Shown: positions 18,628 to 28,325 of the stretch, piece by piece
Layout: each line of letters starts with the position of its first letter
Position numbering within the stretch: position 1 is the first letter of the stretch
From: Pectobacterium zantedeschiae
GTDB taxonomy: Bacteria; Pseudomonadota; Gammaproteobacteria; Enterobacterales; Enterobacteriaceae
Length of the DNA stretch: 64,000 nt
Direction of reading: 5' to 3'
Assembly (NCBI RefSeq): GCF_004137795.1
Contig: NZ_NWTM01000001.1
Coordinates: 62,001 to 126,000 of the forward strand
Position numbers and translations under genes: made by a program
Notes under the pieces: generated by a model
Databases searched by the model: none
What the model was told of the DNA's origin: nothing
What the model saw: the letters and a program-made list of their open reading frames with translations, nothing else

Positions 18628-19014
18628 ATGCCATTTATCGATCATGTTGATCACCTTGTATTGACCTGCGTTGATCTGGCGGCGACCCGGCATTTTTATG
18701 TTGAGGTGCTGCAAATGCGGGAAGAAACGTTTGCAAACGGGCGCGTCGCTTTTCATTTTGGCCACCAGAAAATTAATGTGCACCTGCGCGGAGCCGAGCA
18801 TGAGCCAAAGGCGCATCTGCCTGTACCGGGGGCGCTCGATTTGTGCTTTATTGCATCGGTGCCGTTAGAGCAGGTTATCGCGCATCTGGCGCACTGCCGC
18901 TGGCCAATTACTGAAGGACCGGTGATGCGCACTGGCGCAACGCAGTCAATCCGTTCTATTTATCTGCGCGATCCCGATCTGAATCTCATTGAAATCGCGG
19001 AATATTTATCCTAA
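18628..19014 (+). CDS. VOC (glyoxalase-fold) family protein
   Basis: A 128-residue single-module vicinal-oxygen-chelate protein, similar to the GLOD5/virulence-associated type. The repeat begins DHVDHLVLTCVDLAATRHFY and ends SIYLRDPDLNLIEIAEYLS. Likely metal ligands are His8 or His9 and the C-terminal Glu in NLIEIAEY. The substrate cannot be predicted. It is followed after 72 bp by a TauE-type permease. Confidence 0.9.
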   Translation: MPFIDHVDHLVLTCVDLAATRHFYVEVLQMREETFANGRVAFHFGHQKINVHLRGAEHEPKAHLPVPGALDLCFIASVPLEQVIAHLAHCRWPITEGPVMRTGATQSIRSIYLRDPDLNLIEIAEYLS

Positions 19015-19086
19015 AACCATCGTCTGTCTACCAGCCTGAAACGCGGTTCTCCAGATTGTCTTGTTATTTATAGGTCATGCACTTTT

Positions 19087-19854
19087 ATGTTTAGCTTAAT
19101 GATGTTCAGCGATATTTTGTTGTGTTTGCTTTTGGGCGTCGGGCTGGGATTTTGTGGAGGAATGTTGGGGATTGGCGGAGGGATTATCGCGATTCCGATT
19201 CTGGGCGTACTCTTTGGGATGGATCAGCACATGGCGCAGGGAACGGCGTTGGTGATGATTACGCCCAATGTACTGATTGGTTTTCTACGCTATCGCCAGC
19301 GTAACCGTATTGATACGAGGATGGCACTGACGATGTGTGCATTCGCTACGGGATCTGCCTATTTTTCCGCCCACCTTGCCTCATCGATTGATGTGCATAA
19401 CCTTCAGCGTGCGTTTGCCATTTTCCTGCTGGTGCTGGCGGCGTACTATATGTGGCAGTGGTATAACAAAAAACGCAGTCAAACGCCGGAGAGGGTACTG
19501 TCGACCAAATATCTGCCGCTGCTTGGCGTAGCGAGTGGGTTTATGTCCGGTATTTTTACCGTCGGCGGTGGCCTGGTTGTTGTGCCAGTGTTGGTTACGT
19601 TATTTGCCTTTGCACAAACGCAGGCGCAGGGTATGGCGCTGATCCTGGTGGTGCCGGGCGCACTGGCGGCGCTGCTTTCCTATTCGCAGGCGGGGAACGT
19701 TGACTGGAGTATCGGTTTTCCGTTGGCGTTGGGGGGCATTGTCAGTGTGTCCTGGGGCGTTGCGGTTGCTCATAAGTTGCCCGTCGTTTATTTGCGAGGT
19801 GCCTTTTGTCTGGTGCTGGTCGGCGTGGGGATCACCATGCTGGTGCTTAAATAA
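19087..19854 (+). CDS. TauE/SafE family sulfite or anion exporter
   Basis: A 255-residue inner-membrane protein with about eight hydrophobic segments and the duplicated family signature (GLGFCGGMLGIGGGIIAIPIL near the N-terminus; ASGFMSGIFTVGGGLVVVPVL near the middle). Family members move sulfite, sulfoacetate or other organic anions. Its LysR-VOC neighbours do not name the substrate. Confidence 0.92.
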   Translation: MFSLMMFSDILLCLLLGVGLGFCGGMLGIGGGIIAIPILGVLFGMDQHMAQGTALVMITPNVLIGFLRYRQRNRIDTRMALTMCAFATGSAYFSAHLASSIDVHNLQRAFAIFLLVLAAYYMWQWYNKKRSQTPERVLSTKYLPLLGVASGFMSGIFTVGGGLVVVPVLVTLFAFAQTQAQGMALILVVPGALAALLSYSQAGNVDWSIGFPLALGGIVSVSWGVAVAHKLPVVYLRGAFCLVLVGVGITMLVLK

Positions 19855-20071
19855 CGGAGGGGGACGCCATATCTATCGCTGCTAATTCCTATTTATTCCT
19901 TTAAATAGATAGGCATTCAGCCTAAAGTTTTCAGCGCTTTCTCCGTTGATAGGTAGGAAGTCATGCGGCCAGACTGATGGTTTTTCTCAGATTCCTGACC
20001 GTTGTTAGAACGGACCTAACGAAGCACGGTCGGTGTCCTCTCTGAAGCCCAATCTGAATAAGGCGTGATGT

Positions 20072-20890
20072 ATGAGTCTCGTGAGCTATCTAGGAAAGCA
20101 AACTCTCGGTGTACTGGCTGGTTATAAGCAGGGGGGGATGGTCATCCATATTTGCGGTGTCTATCCCAATGCAGATAACAGCCTGCGCGTTTTTTTCCCG
20201 CACGGACATGAGTTTGTCGTTGGCGATCTGGCAACCATTCACCTTGATAATCGCTCTGGGGTTGATGAGTTTGATGCCAATATTCAGGTTTATCGCGCCT
20301 CTTACAAAGGACGAGTGATAGCAAGCGAAGGCGATTGGGTGGTACTGGAACCGAGAGAATGCCAGCTTTTACATGGTTTCACGCCTGTACTGGACATCCG
20401 TGAGCCGGGCTATCAGTTTCCACAAGACGATCGCCCGTCAATGCCGGTGCCTCTGACGCCGATGGTAGATTTTCCGCCAACGGAAAAGCAGGATTTCTCC
20501 AACAAGGTCGGTGTGTTAATCACCATGGCTGCCGAACAGCCGCATACCACGGTGTTGGCGTTCCTCTCATCCGTAGATAACGATATCTTCCTGATTACGT
20601 TCCCTGAAACCTTTAAATCTCAACTACTCAAACGTAATCCGCACTGCTTTTTTGCGATGGATGAGCGCAGCCATTATACCTTCGAGCGGGCAATTGAATG
20701 GAACTACACCATTATTGAAGGGGACGCGTTTATTATCGCGCGCGACAATCCGCTCTATGAAAAAGTGCGCCATGAATTTGTCACCAAGAACCCATGGGAA
20801 ATCGCCTTTTTCACGCGTCCTGATGTCGAGGTTTACCATATTAAAAGTAAGCAGCTCGTGTGCCCCGGTAATACACAAACGCTTAGCTAA
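20072..20890 (+). CDS. Conserved protein, split-barrel-like C-terminal half (function unknown)
   Basis: A 272-residue soluble protein I do not recognise. The N-terminal 125 residues are rich in beta strands (GGMVIHICGVYPNADNSLRV, DWVVLEPREC). From about residue 145 the pattern (TTVLAFLSSVDNDIFLITF, then SQLLKRNPHCFFAMDERS, YTIIEGDAFIIARD) resembles a pyridoxamine-phosphate-oxidase/FMN-binding split barrel. That is an inference from the strand-and-motif pattern only. It appears monocistronic and is convergent with adhP across a shared hairpin. Confidence 0.7.
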   Translation: MSLVSYLGKQTLGVLAGYKQGGMVIHICGVYPNADNSLRVFFPHGHEFVVGDLATIHLDNRSGVDEFDANIQVYRASYKGRVIASEGDWVVLEPRECQLLHGFTPVLDIREPGYQFPQDDRPSMPVPLTPMVDFPPTEKQDFSNKVGVLITMAAEQPHTTVLAFLSSVDNDIFLITFPETFKSQLLKRNPHCFFAMDERSHYTFERAIEWNYTIIEGDAFIIARDNPLYEKVRHEFVTKNPWEIAFFTRPDVEVYHIKSKQLVCPGNTQTLS

Positions 20891-20896
20891 AATATA

Positions 20897-20926
20897 AAGG
20901 GATAGCCGCAGTGCTATCCCGTTTTA
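20897..20926. terminator. Bidirectional terminator between unknown gene and adhP
   Basis: GGGATAGC (20899-20906) pairs with GCTATCCC (20913-20920) around CGCAGT, with TTTTAT after it and AAAGG/ATATAAA before it. It serves the two convergent genes. Confidence 0.85.
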
Positions 20927-20943
20927 TATCAGCAAATCGCGGC

Positions 20944-21954
20944 TTACATTGACAGGTCGATCACCATACGGCCTGTTATTTTCCCGCCTTTCATTTCAGC
21001 GAAAATGGCGTTGATGTCTTTCAGGGGACGGCGGGTCACTTTCGGTTTTACTTTCCCTTCTGCCGCAAATTGGAACGCTTCTTTCAGATCTTCACGCGTG
21101 CCGACCAGAGAACCCAATACCTGAATACCATCCAGCACCAGGCGCGGAATATTCAGATCCATCGATTCCGGCGGCAGGCCGACAGCAACAATGCGCCCAC
21201 CTGCACGTACAGAATCGACAGCAGAGTTAAATGCCGCACGGGCAACGGCGGTGACCACGGCCGCATGTGCGCCACCGACTTTTTCCTGAATGATCTTGGC
21301 GGCATCTTCTTTGGCAGGATTGATGACCAGATCTGCCCCTACTTCTTTGGCAAAGGCCAATTGCGCGTCGTTCACATCAATCGCAATGACTTTCGCATTA
21401 AAGACATTTTTAGCATATTGCAGTGCCAGGTTACCCAATCCACCCAGACCATAAATGGCGATCCACTGTCCAGGCTTGATTTGCGAGACTTTCACTGCTT
21501 TGTACGTCGTCACGCCAGCGCAGGTAATGCTGCTGGCTGCGGCAGAATCCAGACCGTCTGGCACTTTTACCGCGTAATCGGCAACGACGATGCACTCTTC
21601 TGCCATTCCACCATCGACGGAGTAGCCTGCGTTTTGCACCGTGCGACACAGGGTTTCGTTACCGCTATTACAATATTCGCAGTGGCCACAGCCCTGATAG
21701 AACCAGGCTACACTGGCGCGATCGCCGAGTTTTAGCGATGTCACACCTGGGCCGACTTCTTTAACGATACCGATACCTTCATGGCCGAGGGTGATGCCGG
21801 TAACATCACCAAAATCACCGTCTTTGACGTGCAGGTCGGTGTGGCACACGCCACAGCATTCCATTTTTAGCAGAGCTTCACCGTGCTGGAGAGGGCGTAG
21901 TTTTTTGTCCTGAATCTCAACGGAATGATCCTTTGTAACGATGGCTGCTTTCAT
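20944..21954 (-). CDS. adhP: Zinc-dependent alcohol dehydrogenase AdhP
   Basis: A 336-residue NAD-dependent medium-chain alcohol dehydrogenase, close to E. coli AdhP along its whole length. The catalytic zinc site is CGVCHTDLH with GHEGIG. The structural zinc cysteines lie in [15 protein letters not shown]. The Rossmann motif is GLGGLGN. It oxidises ethanol and short primary alcohols or runs in reverse in the cytoplasm. It appears monocistronic. Confidence 0.96.
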   Translation of the reverse strand: MKAAIVTKDHSVEIQDKKLRPLQHGEALLKMECCGVCHTDLHVKDGDFGDVTGITLGHEGIGIVKEVGPGVTSLKLGDRASVAWFYQGCGHCEYCNSGNETLCRTVQNAGYSVDGGMAEECIVVADYAVKVPDGLDSAAASSITCAGVTTYKAVKVSQIKPGQWIAIYGLGGLGNLALQYAKNVFNAKVIAIDVNDAQLAFAKEVGADLVINPAKEDAAKIIQEKVGGAHAAVVTAVARAAFNSAVDSVRAGGRIVAVGLPPESMDLNIPRLVLDGIQVLGSLVGTREDLKEAFQFAAEGKVKPKVTRRPLKDINAIFAEMKGGKITGRMVIDLSM

Positions 21955-22205
21955 TAGTCTTCCTTTTACTGAATGTGTTGTAGGGGTAATGTGTTGTAGA
22001 GGTAATGTATTTTGGTTCTACCTATAAAAGAGTACACGCTGGCCAGCGAGTTGATTAATTAGGAAGTGTTTAATTTTGTTACAGAATGATCGGCTTTACG
22101 ATCAGTGGGTTGCTGTGGCGTGAATATGGTTTGTAGTAGTTTTTATGATGATTAAGGAAGGCGGCGCGTCCGTGCGGCCGTGTTATCGGATGAGGTTACG
22201 TTGAG

Positions 22206-23129
22206 CTACTGCGTTTTTTCTTGCGGCTCCAGAGCCCATTCCACTTTGCCTTTACCGGTATTTTTGGCTTGGTAAAGAGCAACATCCACGCGTTTCATAA
22301 AGTGTTCTGTGGGTTCTTGGCGCTGTTTTTTACCTGCCCCAATGCTGACAGAAAGATGATGCATATTTTTAATAATGATTTTGTTCGCGTTTTTTAATAC
22401 TTCTCTTGCCAGTTTCTCTGCTCGATCTTGTGTTCCGGCATACAGAATAATCGCGAACTCTTCGCCACCTATTCGGGTTGCGACCACTTCACTGTTGTCG
22501 AAACGGGAAAGAATATGGCCGAACTTACTGAGTATTTCATCGCCTTTCGTATGCCCATATTTGTCATTGATGACTTTGAAATTATCGATGTCGATAATAA
22601 ATAAGTAGGGTGTTTTCGCTTCGAGTTTTTTTAATTCGTTAATAAAAAACCGGCGATTAGGGAGCTGTGTGAGTTCATCGCTGAATGACTGTATTCTGGC
22701 TTCGACATACTTATTGTTGATTTGCTGTATCAGGGTATAGACACCGAATCCGACGCCAAACATACCAATAATTCTCAGCATATCCTCCACATAGTATCCA
22801 ACCAGTTTGGGTTGATAGATAAACTCATCCATGAAGTCAAACGTGGCTGAGCATATCCAGACATGCAGTCCGAGTCGAATGGATAAGGCTGAAGTATGGT
22901 TAAGTGAGATCTTACTGGTACACGACAAAATAAAAAAAAGAAAAACCAGCGCGATCGAATCGGTATAAGACCCTGGGTTATTGTGCAATTGCTCCTGAAA
23001 GTCGCGGTGCTTGAAGAACAGGAGATTAAATATAATGATTAACACGGATAATAAAAGGGCAAACCTTATTGACGAGGACGCCTTTTTATTTCTATCAATG
23101 AAGTCATGATCATACTCTTTAAAAGGCAT
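22206..23129 (-). CDS. Membrane-bound diguanylate cyclase (GGDEF)
   Basis: A 307-residue protein with about four hydrophobic segments in the first 140 residues and a C-terminal GGDEF domain. The domain begins DELTQLPNRRFF and carries the active-site RIGGEEFAIIL, so catalysis of c-di-GMP from two GTP is expected. No EAL domain is present. The N-terminal sensor region (residues 20-140) matches no domain I recognise, so the signal is unknown. The gene is A+T-rich and monocistronic. Confidence 0.93.
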   Translation of the reverse strand: MPFKEYDHDFIDRNKKASSSIRFALLLSVLIIIFNLLFFKHRDFQEQLHNNPGSYTDSIALVFLFFILSCTSKISLNHTSALSIRLGLHVWICSATFDFMDEFIYQPKLVGYYVEDMLRIIGMFGVGFGVYTLIQQINNKYVEARIQSFSDELTQLPNRRFFINELKKLEAKTPYLFIIDIDNFKVINDKYGHTKGDEILSKFGHILSRFDNSEVVATRIGGEEFAIILYAGTQDRAEKLAREVLKNANKIIIKNMHHLSVSIGAGKKQRQEPTEHFMKRVDVALYQAKNTGKGKVEWALEPQEKTQ

Positions 23130-23282
23130 TGTGGATCTCCTCTTGCATCACTTTCCAATCCTATCATGAAACCTGTTGAATACATTCAGTAGCGTGGTGC
23201 TGAGCGGTGTGGTCCAGAGAATGACGACAATCTGATAAATGTACAAAAAGTAGACGCCCGATCGCTCAGGCGTCTTTATTCA

Positions 23283-24302
23283 TTAAAAATCGGCTTTCAG
23301 CACGACGCGGTAGCGGGCTTTGCCGTCACGCACATGCTGGATGGCATCGTTGATTTTCGACATTGGGAACAGTTCTGTCTGTGGCTTCACGCTGGCACGC
23401 GCGGCAAGCTTCATCAGAGAACGTAGCTCATGTGGCGAGCCAGTAGAAGAACCAGAAACGCTGCGATCGCCTGCGATAAGCGTAAAGGCTGGAACGCTAA
23501 ATGGCTTCATCACTGCACCGACGGTATGGAACTTCCCGTTATAGGCAAGCGCGTTAAAATAGGGTTGCCATTCCAGATCGACGCTCACGGTGTTAATGAT
23601 GAGATCGAACTGGCCTGCCAGCGCGGTCAGCGCCTGCGGATCGCGGCTGTTGACGACTTTATCGGCACCCATCGCCAGCACTTCCTGTTCTTTGGCTGGG
23701 TTTGAGCTGAACGCTGTGACTTCACATCCCATCGCGTGCAGGAGCTTAATCGCGATATGTCCCAGACCGCCGATACCGATAACGCCGACGCGGCTGGTCG
23801 CAGTGACATGATGCATTAACAGCGGTTTGAAAACGGTGATGCCGCCGCACAGTAGCGGGCCCGCAGATTCGATATCAATGGAATCAGGAAGCGGGATAGC
23901 CCACTGCCAGTTCGCGCGAATCTTATCGGCAAAACCGCCTTTATTCAGAATCGTCGGCACGCTGCCTTGCTGACAGTTGGTTTGGCTGCCGCTGATACAG
24001 GCATCGCAGTGCCCACAGCTGCGTGCCGTCCAGCCAATGCCGACGCGCTGACCAATCTTTAATCCTTTGTTCTTTGCCGCGTCACCCAATGCGTGTACAC
24101 GACCAATCACTTCATGCCCGGCAACCAGCGGATAGCTCGACATTCCCCATTCGTTATCAATCATCGAGAGATCGGAATGGCACACGCCGCAGTAATCAAC
24201 CACGACTTCGACGTCTTCCGCTTGTAGCTCACCCGCATCAAACTCATACAACTCCAGCGCTGCGCCTGCTTCCGGTGCGGCATAACTCTTGATTATCGTC
24301 AT
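23283..24302 (-). CDS. ahr: NADPH-dependent aldehyde reductase Ahr (YjgB)
   Basis: A 339-residue zinc-dependent reductase that converts a wide range of aldehydes to alcohols. It matches E. coli Ahr/YjgB almost throughout: [52 protein letters not shown] and a C-terminus [17 protein letters not shown]. The start at the second Met (24302) matches the family. It is monocistronic and convergent with nothing nearby. Confidence 0.95.
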   Translation of the reverse strand: MTIIKSYAAPEAGAALELYEFDAGELQAEDVEVVVDYCGVCHSDLSMIDNEWGMSSYPLVAGHEVIGRVHALGDAAKNKGLKIGQRVGIGWTARSCGHCDACISGSQTNCQQGSVPTILNKGGFADKIRANWQWAIPLPDSIDIESAGPLLCGGITVFKPLLMHHVTATSRVGVIGIGGLGHIAIKLLHAMGCEVTAFSSNPAKEQEVLAMGADKVVNSRDPQALTALAGQFDLIINTVSVDLEWQPYFNALAYNGKFHTVGAVMKPFSVPAFTLIAGDRSVSGSSTGSPHELRSLMKLAARASVKPQTELFPMSKINDAIQHVRDGKARYRVVLKADF

Positions 24303-24462
24303 CACAATTTCCTCAGTATGGGTTTGATTAACCAGTCTAAAGGGTTATGGCATTTTTCTCTATGTCACAACGTGCCTGTGGTTTTTCATTTTGTGTTGCG
24401 TGGAGTGGGCAAGCGCTTGCTTTACTGAAATCACTTACTTATGCTGCAAAGTCTAAGTACAT

Positions 24463-24540
24463 GACTCGGGGTGCCCTTCTTTGTGAAGGCTGAGAAATAC
24501 CCGTACCACCTGATCTGGATAATGCCAGCGTAGGGAAGTC
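24463..24540 (+). promoter_or_regulatory. TPP riboswitch (thi box)
   Basis: The sequence has the full thi-box: GACTCGGGGTGCCC at the 5' end, CTGAGAAATACCCGT, then ACCTGATCTGGATAATGCCAGCGTAGGGAAGTC. Binding of thiamine pyrophosphate would shut off thiMD. Just downstream CTTCC (24568-24572) can pair with the Shine-Dalgarno GGGAG (24581-24585), suggesting control of translation initiation. Confidence 0.95.
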
Positions 24541-24589
24541 ACGGTATGCCTACCGGTTGCCGCCTTCTTCCACGCCGGTTGGGAGACCT

Positions 24590-25384
24590 ATGAACATGCG
24601 ACCCGCCGACTTTTCTGCCGCTCAGGCAGCAACATCACTCACCCAACTTCATTCTGCTTCACCGCTGATCCACTGCTTGACCAACGATGTGGTGCAATCT
24701 TTTACTGCTAACGTGCTGTTGGCGCTGAACGCATCGCCTGCGATGGTGATCGATGCTGAAGAAGCCGCGCAGTTCAGTGCAGTTGCCGATGCGCTGCTGA
24801 TTAATGTCGGTACGCTGGAACGCACGCGTGCCGATGCGATGCGTGCGGCAGTAAATAGCGCACATCAGGCGGGTACGCCGTGGGTGCTCGATCCGGTTGC
24901 CGTTGGGGGGTTAACTTTTCGTACTGAATTTTGCCGAGAATTGCTGGCATGGAAGCCTGCAGCGATTCGCGGCAATGCCTCTGAAATCATGGCGCTTGCG
25001 GGGTTAGTCGCACAAGGGCGGGGCGTGGATAGTGCCGATGATTCCCTTGCCGCGCTCCCTGCTGCGCGCGAGTTGGCACTGCAGGTGGGGACGATTGTCG
25101 CGGTGACCGGCGTTGTGGATTATGTCACTGACGGTGAGCGTGATATCGCGGTCACCGGTGGCGATAGCATGATGACACGCGTGGTCGGTACGGGCTGTGC
25201 GCTGTCGGCGGTGGTCGCGGGATTTTCTTCTCTGGAAGGTGACCGCTTATCCCATGTGGCGGCAGCGTGCTATGTCATGGCGTTAGCAGGGCAGCAGGCG
25301 GCTTCGGTGTCGCAAGGTACGGGCAGCTTTATCCCCAACTTTCTCGATCGGCTTTATACCCTGCGTGCGGAGGATCTGGTATGA
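24590..25384 (+). CDS. thiM: Hydroxyethylthiazole kinase
   Basis: ThiM phosphorylates 4-methyl-5-(2-hydroxyethyl)thiazole with ATP for thiamine salvage. The 264-residue ribokinase-like enzyme has [45 protein letters not shown] and the anion-hole/catalytic [14 protein letters not shown]. The start at 24590 has GGGAG 4 nt upstream. A longer TTG start at 24557 is rejected because it runs into the riboswitch expression platform. Its stop overlaps the thiD start (ATGA). Confidence 0.97.
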   Translation: MNMRPADFSAAQAATSLTQLHSASPLIHCLTNDVVQSFTANVLLALNASPAMVIDAEEAAQFSAVADALLINVGTLERTRADAMRAAVNSAHQAGTPWVLDPVAVGGLTFRTEFCRELLAWKPAAIRGNASEIMALAGLVAQGRGVDSADDSLAALPAARELALQVGTIVAVTGVVDYVTDGERDIAVTGGDSMMTRVVGTGCALSAVVAGFSSLEGDRLSHVAAACYVMALAGQQAASVSQGTGSFIPNFLDRLYTLRAEDLV

Positions 25385-26184
25385 AACGTATCAATGCGTT
25401 GACGATTGCGGGCACCGATCCGAGCGGTGGCGCGGGGATTCAGGCGGATTTAAAAGCGTTTTCTGCGCTGGGTGCTTACGGCACGTCGGTCATTACCGCG
25501 CTGGTGGCGCAAAATACGCGTGGCGTGCAGTCGGTCTACCGGATTGAGCCGGATTTTGTTGCGGCACAGTTGGATTCTGTACTGAGCGATGTGCGTATCG
25601 ATAGCGCCAAGATTGGTATGCTGGCGCAGACCGATATTGTCGAAACTGTTGCCGAGCGTCTGCGTCATTACGCCGTTCCTTTCGTGGTGCTGGACACTGT
25701 GATGTTGGCGAAAAGTGGCGATCCGCTACTTGCGCCGGAGGCGGTAGAGTCGATCCGCCGTGAGCTGCTGCCGCTGGTTTCTCTCATTACGCCCAACTTG
25801 CCGGAGGCTGCCGCGTTGCTGAATACGTCGCCTGCCGCCAACGAGCGGGAAATGCGTGAGCAGGGGGAAGCGTTACTGGCGATGGGCTGTCAGGCGGTGT
25901 TGATGAAAGGTGGTCACCTTAGTGAAGCGGAAAGCCCGGACTGGCTGTTCAGTCGGCAGGCTGAGCCGCAGCGCTTTAGTTCCCCGCGTGTTAATACTCG
26001 CCATACGCACGGTACCGGCTGCACGCTGTCTGCCGCGCTGGCGGCGCTGCGGCCACGTTACGATAGCTGGGGCGAGACGGTCAACGCAGCGAAGGAATAT
26101 TTACAGCAGGCGTTACAGCAGGCCGATACGCTGGAGGTCGGGCACGGAATCGGCCCCGTTCATCACTTCCACCGCTGGTGGTGA
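25381..26184 (+). CDS. thiD: Hydroxymethylpyrimidine (phosphate) kinase
   Basis: ThiD phosphorylates HMP and HMP-P to HMP-PP, the pyrimidine precursor of thiamine. The 267-residue ribokinase-fold protein has [18 protein letters not shown] at the N-terminus, [24 protein letters not shown] and the catalytic [14 protein letters not shown]. It overlaps thiM by 4 nt, so the two are translationally coupled under the TPP riboswitch. Confidence 0.97.
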   Translation: MKRINALTIAGTDPSGGAGIQADLKAFSALGAYGTSVITALVAQNTRGVQSVYRIEPDFVAAQLDSVLSDVRIDSAKIGMLAQTDIVETVAERLRHYAVPFVVLDTVMLAKSGDPLLAPEAVESIRRELLPLVSLITPNLPEAAALLNTSPAANEREMREQGEALLAMGCQAVLMKGGHLSEAESPDWLFSRQAEPQRFSSPRVNTRHTHGTGCTLSAALAALRPRYDSWGETVNAAKEYLQQALQQADTLEVGHGIGPVHHFHRWW

Positions 26185-26218
26185 GCCCTCAATCATTCGA
26201 GCTGCCGCTTTCCTATCG

Positions 26219-26239
26219 CTTGAGGTATGACGGGCATAA
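26219..26239 (-). repeat. Partial copy of palindromic repeat
   Basis: GCTTGAGGTATGACGGGCAT on the plus strand is a diverged end fragment of the palindromic element whose full copy is at 27799-27998. Confidence 0.5.
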
Positions 26240-26383
26240 GTAAATCGACTTGTACTTTGCGTGACATATTTGTCAGTAATTTCAAACTAAATTAAGCGTA
26301 TTTCGGCGTGACAGTGCGCGTGTGTCCGGTTACTTTGCTGTGAAATCTTGGCGTTAATGTGAAATAGGATGTGGGGATAACAT

Positions 26384-26791
26384 ATGGCAGGTTCTGCTCG
26401 CAGTACGATGGCTGCCAAGGCACTTCAGACGATACTCAATATCGGCCTACTGGTGCTGGCGACCATTCTGGTGATTTTTTTAGTCAAGGAAACGTTCCAT
26501 CTGGCGAAGGTGCTGCTGGTCTCCAACGAGAAAGATTCCTCCTATCAACTGATAGAAGGCATCGTGATCTATTTCCTGTATTTTGAGTTCATTGCGCTGA
26601 TCGTGAAGTATTTTCAGTCCGGCTATCACTTCCCGCTGCGCTATTTTATCTACATCGGCATCACGGCTATTATTCGTCTGATTATTGTCGATCACAAAAG
26701 CCCGTCGGATACGCTGGTGTATTCCGCGGCGATCCTGCTGCTGGTGGTGACGCTGTACCTGGCAAACAGTAATCGCCTGAAGCGGGAATAA
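26384..26791 (+). CDS. psiE: Phosphate-starvation-inducible protein PsiE
   Basis: A 135-residue inner-membrane protein with four hydrophobic segments. It is highly similar to E. coli PsiE in the stretch [20 protein letters not shown] and in LIIVDHKSP; the biochemical role is unknown. In E. coli it is induced by PhoB and repressed by CRP. TGACATATTTGTCA about 120 bp upstream resembles part of a Pho box, but the match is weak. Confidence 0.95.
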   Translation: MAGSARSTMAAKALQTILNIGLLVLATILVIFLVKETFHLAKVLLVSNEKDSSYQLIEGIVIYFLYFEFIALIVKYFQSGYHFPLRYFIYIGITAIIRLIIVDHKSPSDTLVYSAAILLLVVTLYLANSNRLKRE

Positions 26792-26804
26792 TCAAAACGC
26801 GCGG

Positions 26805-27704
26805 CTATTCCAGTAGCGAGCACTGCGGCGGTAACCGACAGTGAATTGCGGCGGGAAGCACTTCAATGCGGAAGCGTTTGGCGGTGAGCGGTTCGCCGTC
26901 CAGATTAAATGTCATATCGTCTGGCGCGATAATCTCCAACCAAGGTAAGGTAGCGGAAATCATGTTCTGGTTTTCGCTGCCGGTAAACCAGGCCTGAAGC
27001 ATATTGGGCAGCAACTCCTTTGCTGATAGCACGCTCAGCTCCAGTAGCCCATCGTTGATCAGCGCTTCTGGGCACAGCTCCTGTCCACCACCGGCCTGAC
27101 GGCCATTTCCTACTGCGATAACCAGCGTATCGCCCGACCAGTGGAAATCTGGCCCGTGAATCTCACAGCGCTCGGCTTGCAGCATGTCCATACGAAAGAG
27201 TGCGTGTAGCACGTAAGAGGCACTTCCCAGCGCAGCCTTCATCTTGGCGGGGGTCTCCGTGGTAATACGGGTGGCAAACCCGCCCGTCGCCATATTGATG
27301 AAATAGTGTTTGTCGTTCACTTTAGCAATATCAATGGCGGTGGCTCGGCCTTTGATCGCCAGCGTCAATGCGTTGTGCATCTCCATCGGAATCTGACAAC
27401 TGGTGGCAAAATCATTAGCCGTACCCAGCGGCACAATTCCCAGGGTCGGACGAACCTCTTCTGGCTGCACCGCTAATGCTGCGGCAACTTCATTAACGGT
27501 GCCATCACCACCCGCGGCGATCACGTTGTCCGCATTAAGTTGGATGGCCTCGTCCACATAGCGTTTGGCATCGCCGTACTCCCAGGTGACGCGGACATGC
27601 AGCGTATAGCCGTCCTTACGTAGCTCACCAATAGCGTCGCGAAGATCTTCGTTACCCGCACTTTTTCCATTCAAAATCAGCAGTGTGATTGGATTTTTTT
27701 CCAT
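26805..27704 (-). CDS. yegS: Lipid kinase YegS
   Basis: A 299-residue diacylglycerol-kinase-family enzyme; E. coli YegS phosphorylates phosphatidylglycerol in vitro. It has the nucleotide-binding [19 protein letters not shown] and the C-terminal NLDGEPL. The start MEKNPITLL at 27704 gives the same length as the E. coli protein; an upstream start at 27764 is less likely. It is convergent with psiE. Confidence 0.95.
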   Translation of the reverse strand: MEKNPITLLILNGKSAGNEDLRDAIGELRKDGYTLHVRVTWEYGDAKRYVDEAIQLNADNVIAAGGDGTVNEVAAALAVQPEEVRPTLGIVPLGTANDFATSCQIPMEMHNALTLAIKGRATAIDIAKVNDKHYFINMATGGFATRITTETPAKMKAALGSASYVLHALFRMDMLQAERCEIHGPDFHWSGDTLVIAVGNGRQAGGGQELCPEALINDGLLELSVLSAKELLPNMLQAWFTGSENQNMISATLPWLEIIAPDDMTFNLDGEPLTAKRFRIEVLPAAIHCRLPPQCSLLE

Positions 27705-27798
27705 GTTGTCTTTCTCTGGCTGCGATGTGGTTGATACAGAAACGTTGCAGTTAATCATAGTCATTAAATCGGCAGGTAGACATCAGAAGAATCGGTGA

Positions 27799-27998
27799 AT
27801 ATACCCGTCATACTTCAAGTTGCATGTGCGTTGGCAGCGCTTAGTCACCCGAATCACTTACCTGAGTAAGCTCATCGGGATGAAATGAGAGACATCCTGT
27901 CTCTCACCGGAGGCGAGCCAGCGGCTGGTCAAATTCGTTCTCGACGAATTTGACCCTCACTTGCCGCATGCCTGAAACTCGAATTATTTAGGGTATAT
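27799..27998. repeat. Palindromic intergenic repeat element, full copy
   Basis: About 200 bp with imperfect terminal inverted repeats: ATATACCCGTCATACTTCAA… at the left and its relative ending …TTTAGGGTATAT at the right. Inside are hairpins CTTAC/GTAAG, GAGAGACA/TGTCTCTC and a perfect 11-bp GTCAAATTCGT (27928) with ACGAATTTGAC (27944). It carries no ORF of note. Similar elements are common in enterobacterial intergenic regions. Partial copies lie at 5695, 26219 and 44173. Confidence 0.8.
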
Positions 27999-28025
27999 TT
28001 GCGGTGGGAAATACGTGATCGAGAG

Positions 28026-28120
28026 AAAAAGAAAAGCCAGCTCAAGGGAGATTGAGCTGGCCAAGGAGGTGGTTCCTAGTAGTATCACTACGCTTATTTT
28101 TCGTTCTATGTTTTCTCAGC
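28026..28120 (-). ncRNA. cyaR: Hfq-dependent small RNA CyaR
   Basis: On the minus strand a likely RNA starts at GCTGAGAAAACATA (28120) and contains the CyaR core AGGAACCACCTCCTTGGCC. It ends with the terminator GCCAGCTCAA (TCTCCC) TTGAGCTGGC and a T-rich tail (TTTTCTTTTT). The core and the TCTCCC terminator loop equal E. coli CyaR, and the gene is next to yegQ as there. CyaR base-pairs with ribosome-binding sites of targets such as ompX, nadE and luxS through the CCACCTCC region. The 5' part and the terminator stem bases differ from E. coli while folding is kept. Confidence 0.93.
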
Positions 28121-28150
28121 GACGCAATATTAACCACAAGTCCAGCGAAT

Positions 28151-28172
28151 TGATGTGATCTGTTTCTAATAT
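28151..28172 (-). promoter_or_regulatory. CRP half-site upstream of cyaR
   Basis: TGATGTGATCTG (plus strand) holds the CRP half-site TGTGA at 28154-28158, about 35 bp upstream of the cyaR start. cyaR is CRP-activated in E. coli. The second half-site (TCTAA) is poor. Confidence 0.55.
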
Positions 28173-28325
28173 TCGTTAAAAAAACCCTGAGCTTTGTAAC
28201 GATACCCTCGGGCGGTTAGGGCATGACTTCGTAGTAGGGAAAGGGCGATGATGGGGGATATCGTAAGGAAGTGCTGTTTTATGAGAGCATCGCCGGATGG
28301 CTGTACATCCGGCGATATGACGGTT

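Noticed and set aside
24557-24589. Longer thiM reading frame from TTG
   Set aside because: It extends into the riboswitch expression platform, and the ATG at 24590 has a good Shine-Dalgarno and fits the family start.
26250-26340. Pho box and CRP site upstream of psiE
   Set aside because: TGACATATTTGTCA is a suggestive palindrome but fits the Pho-box pattern poorly, so I did not list it as a feature.
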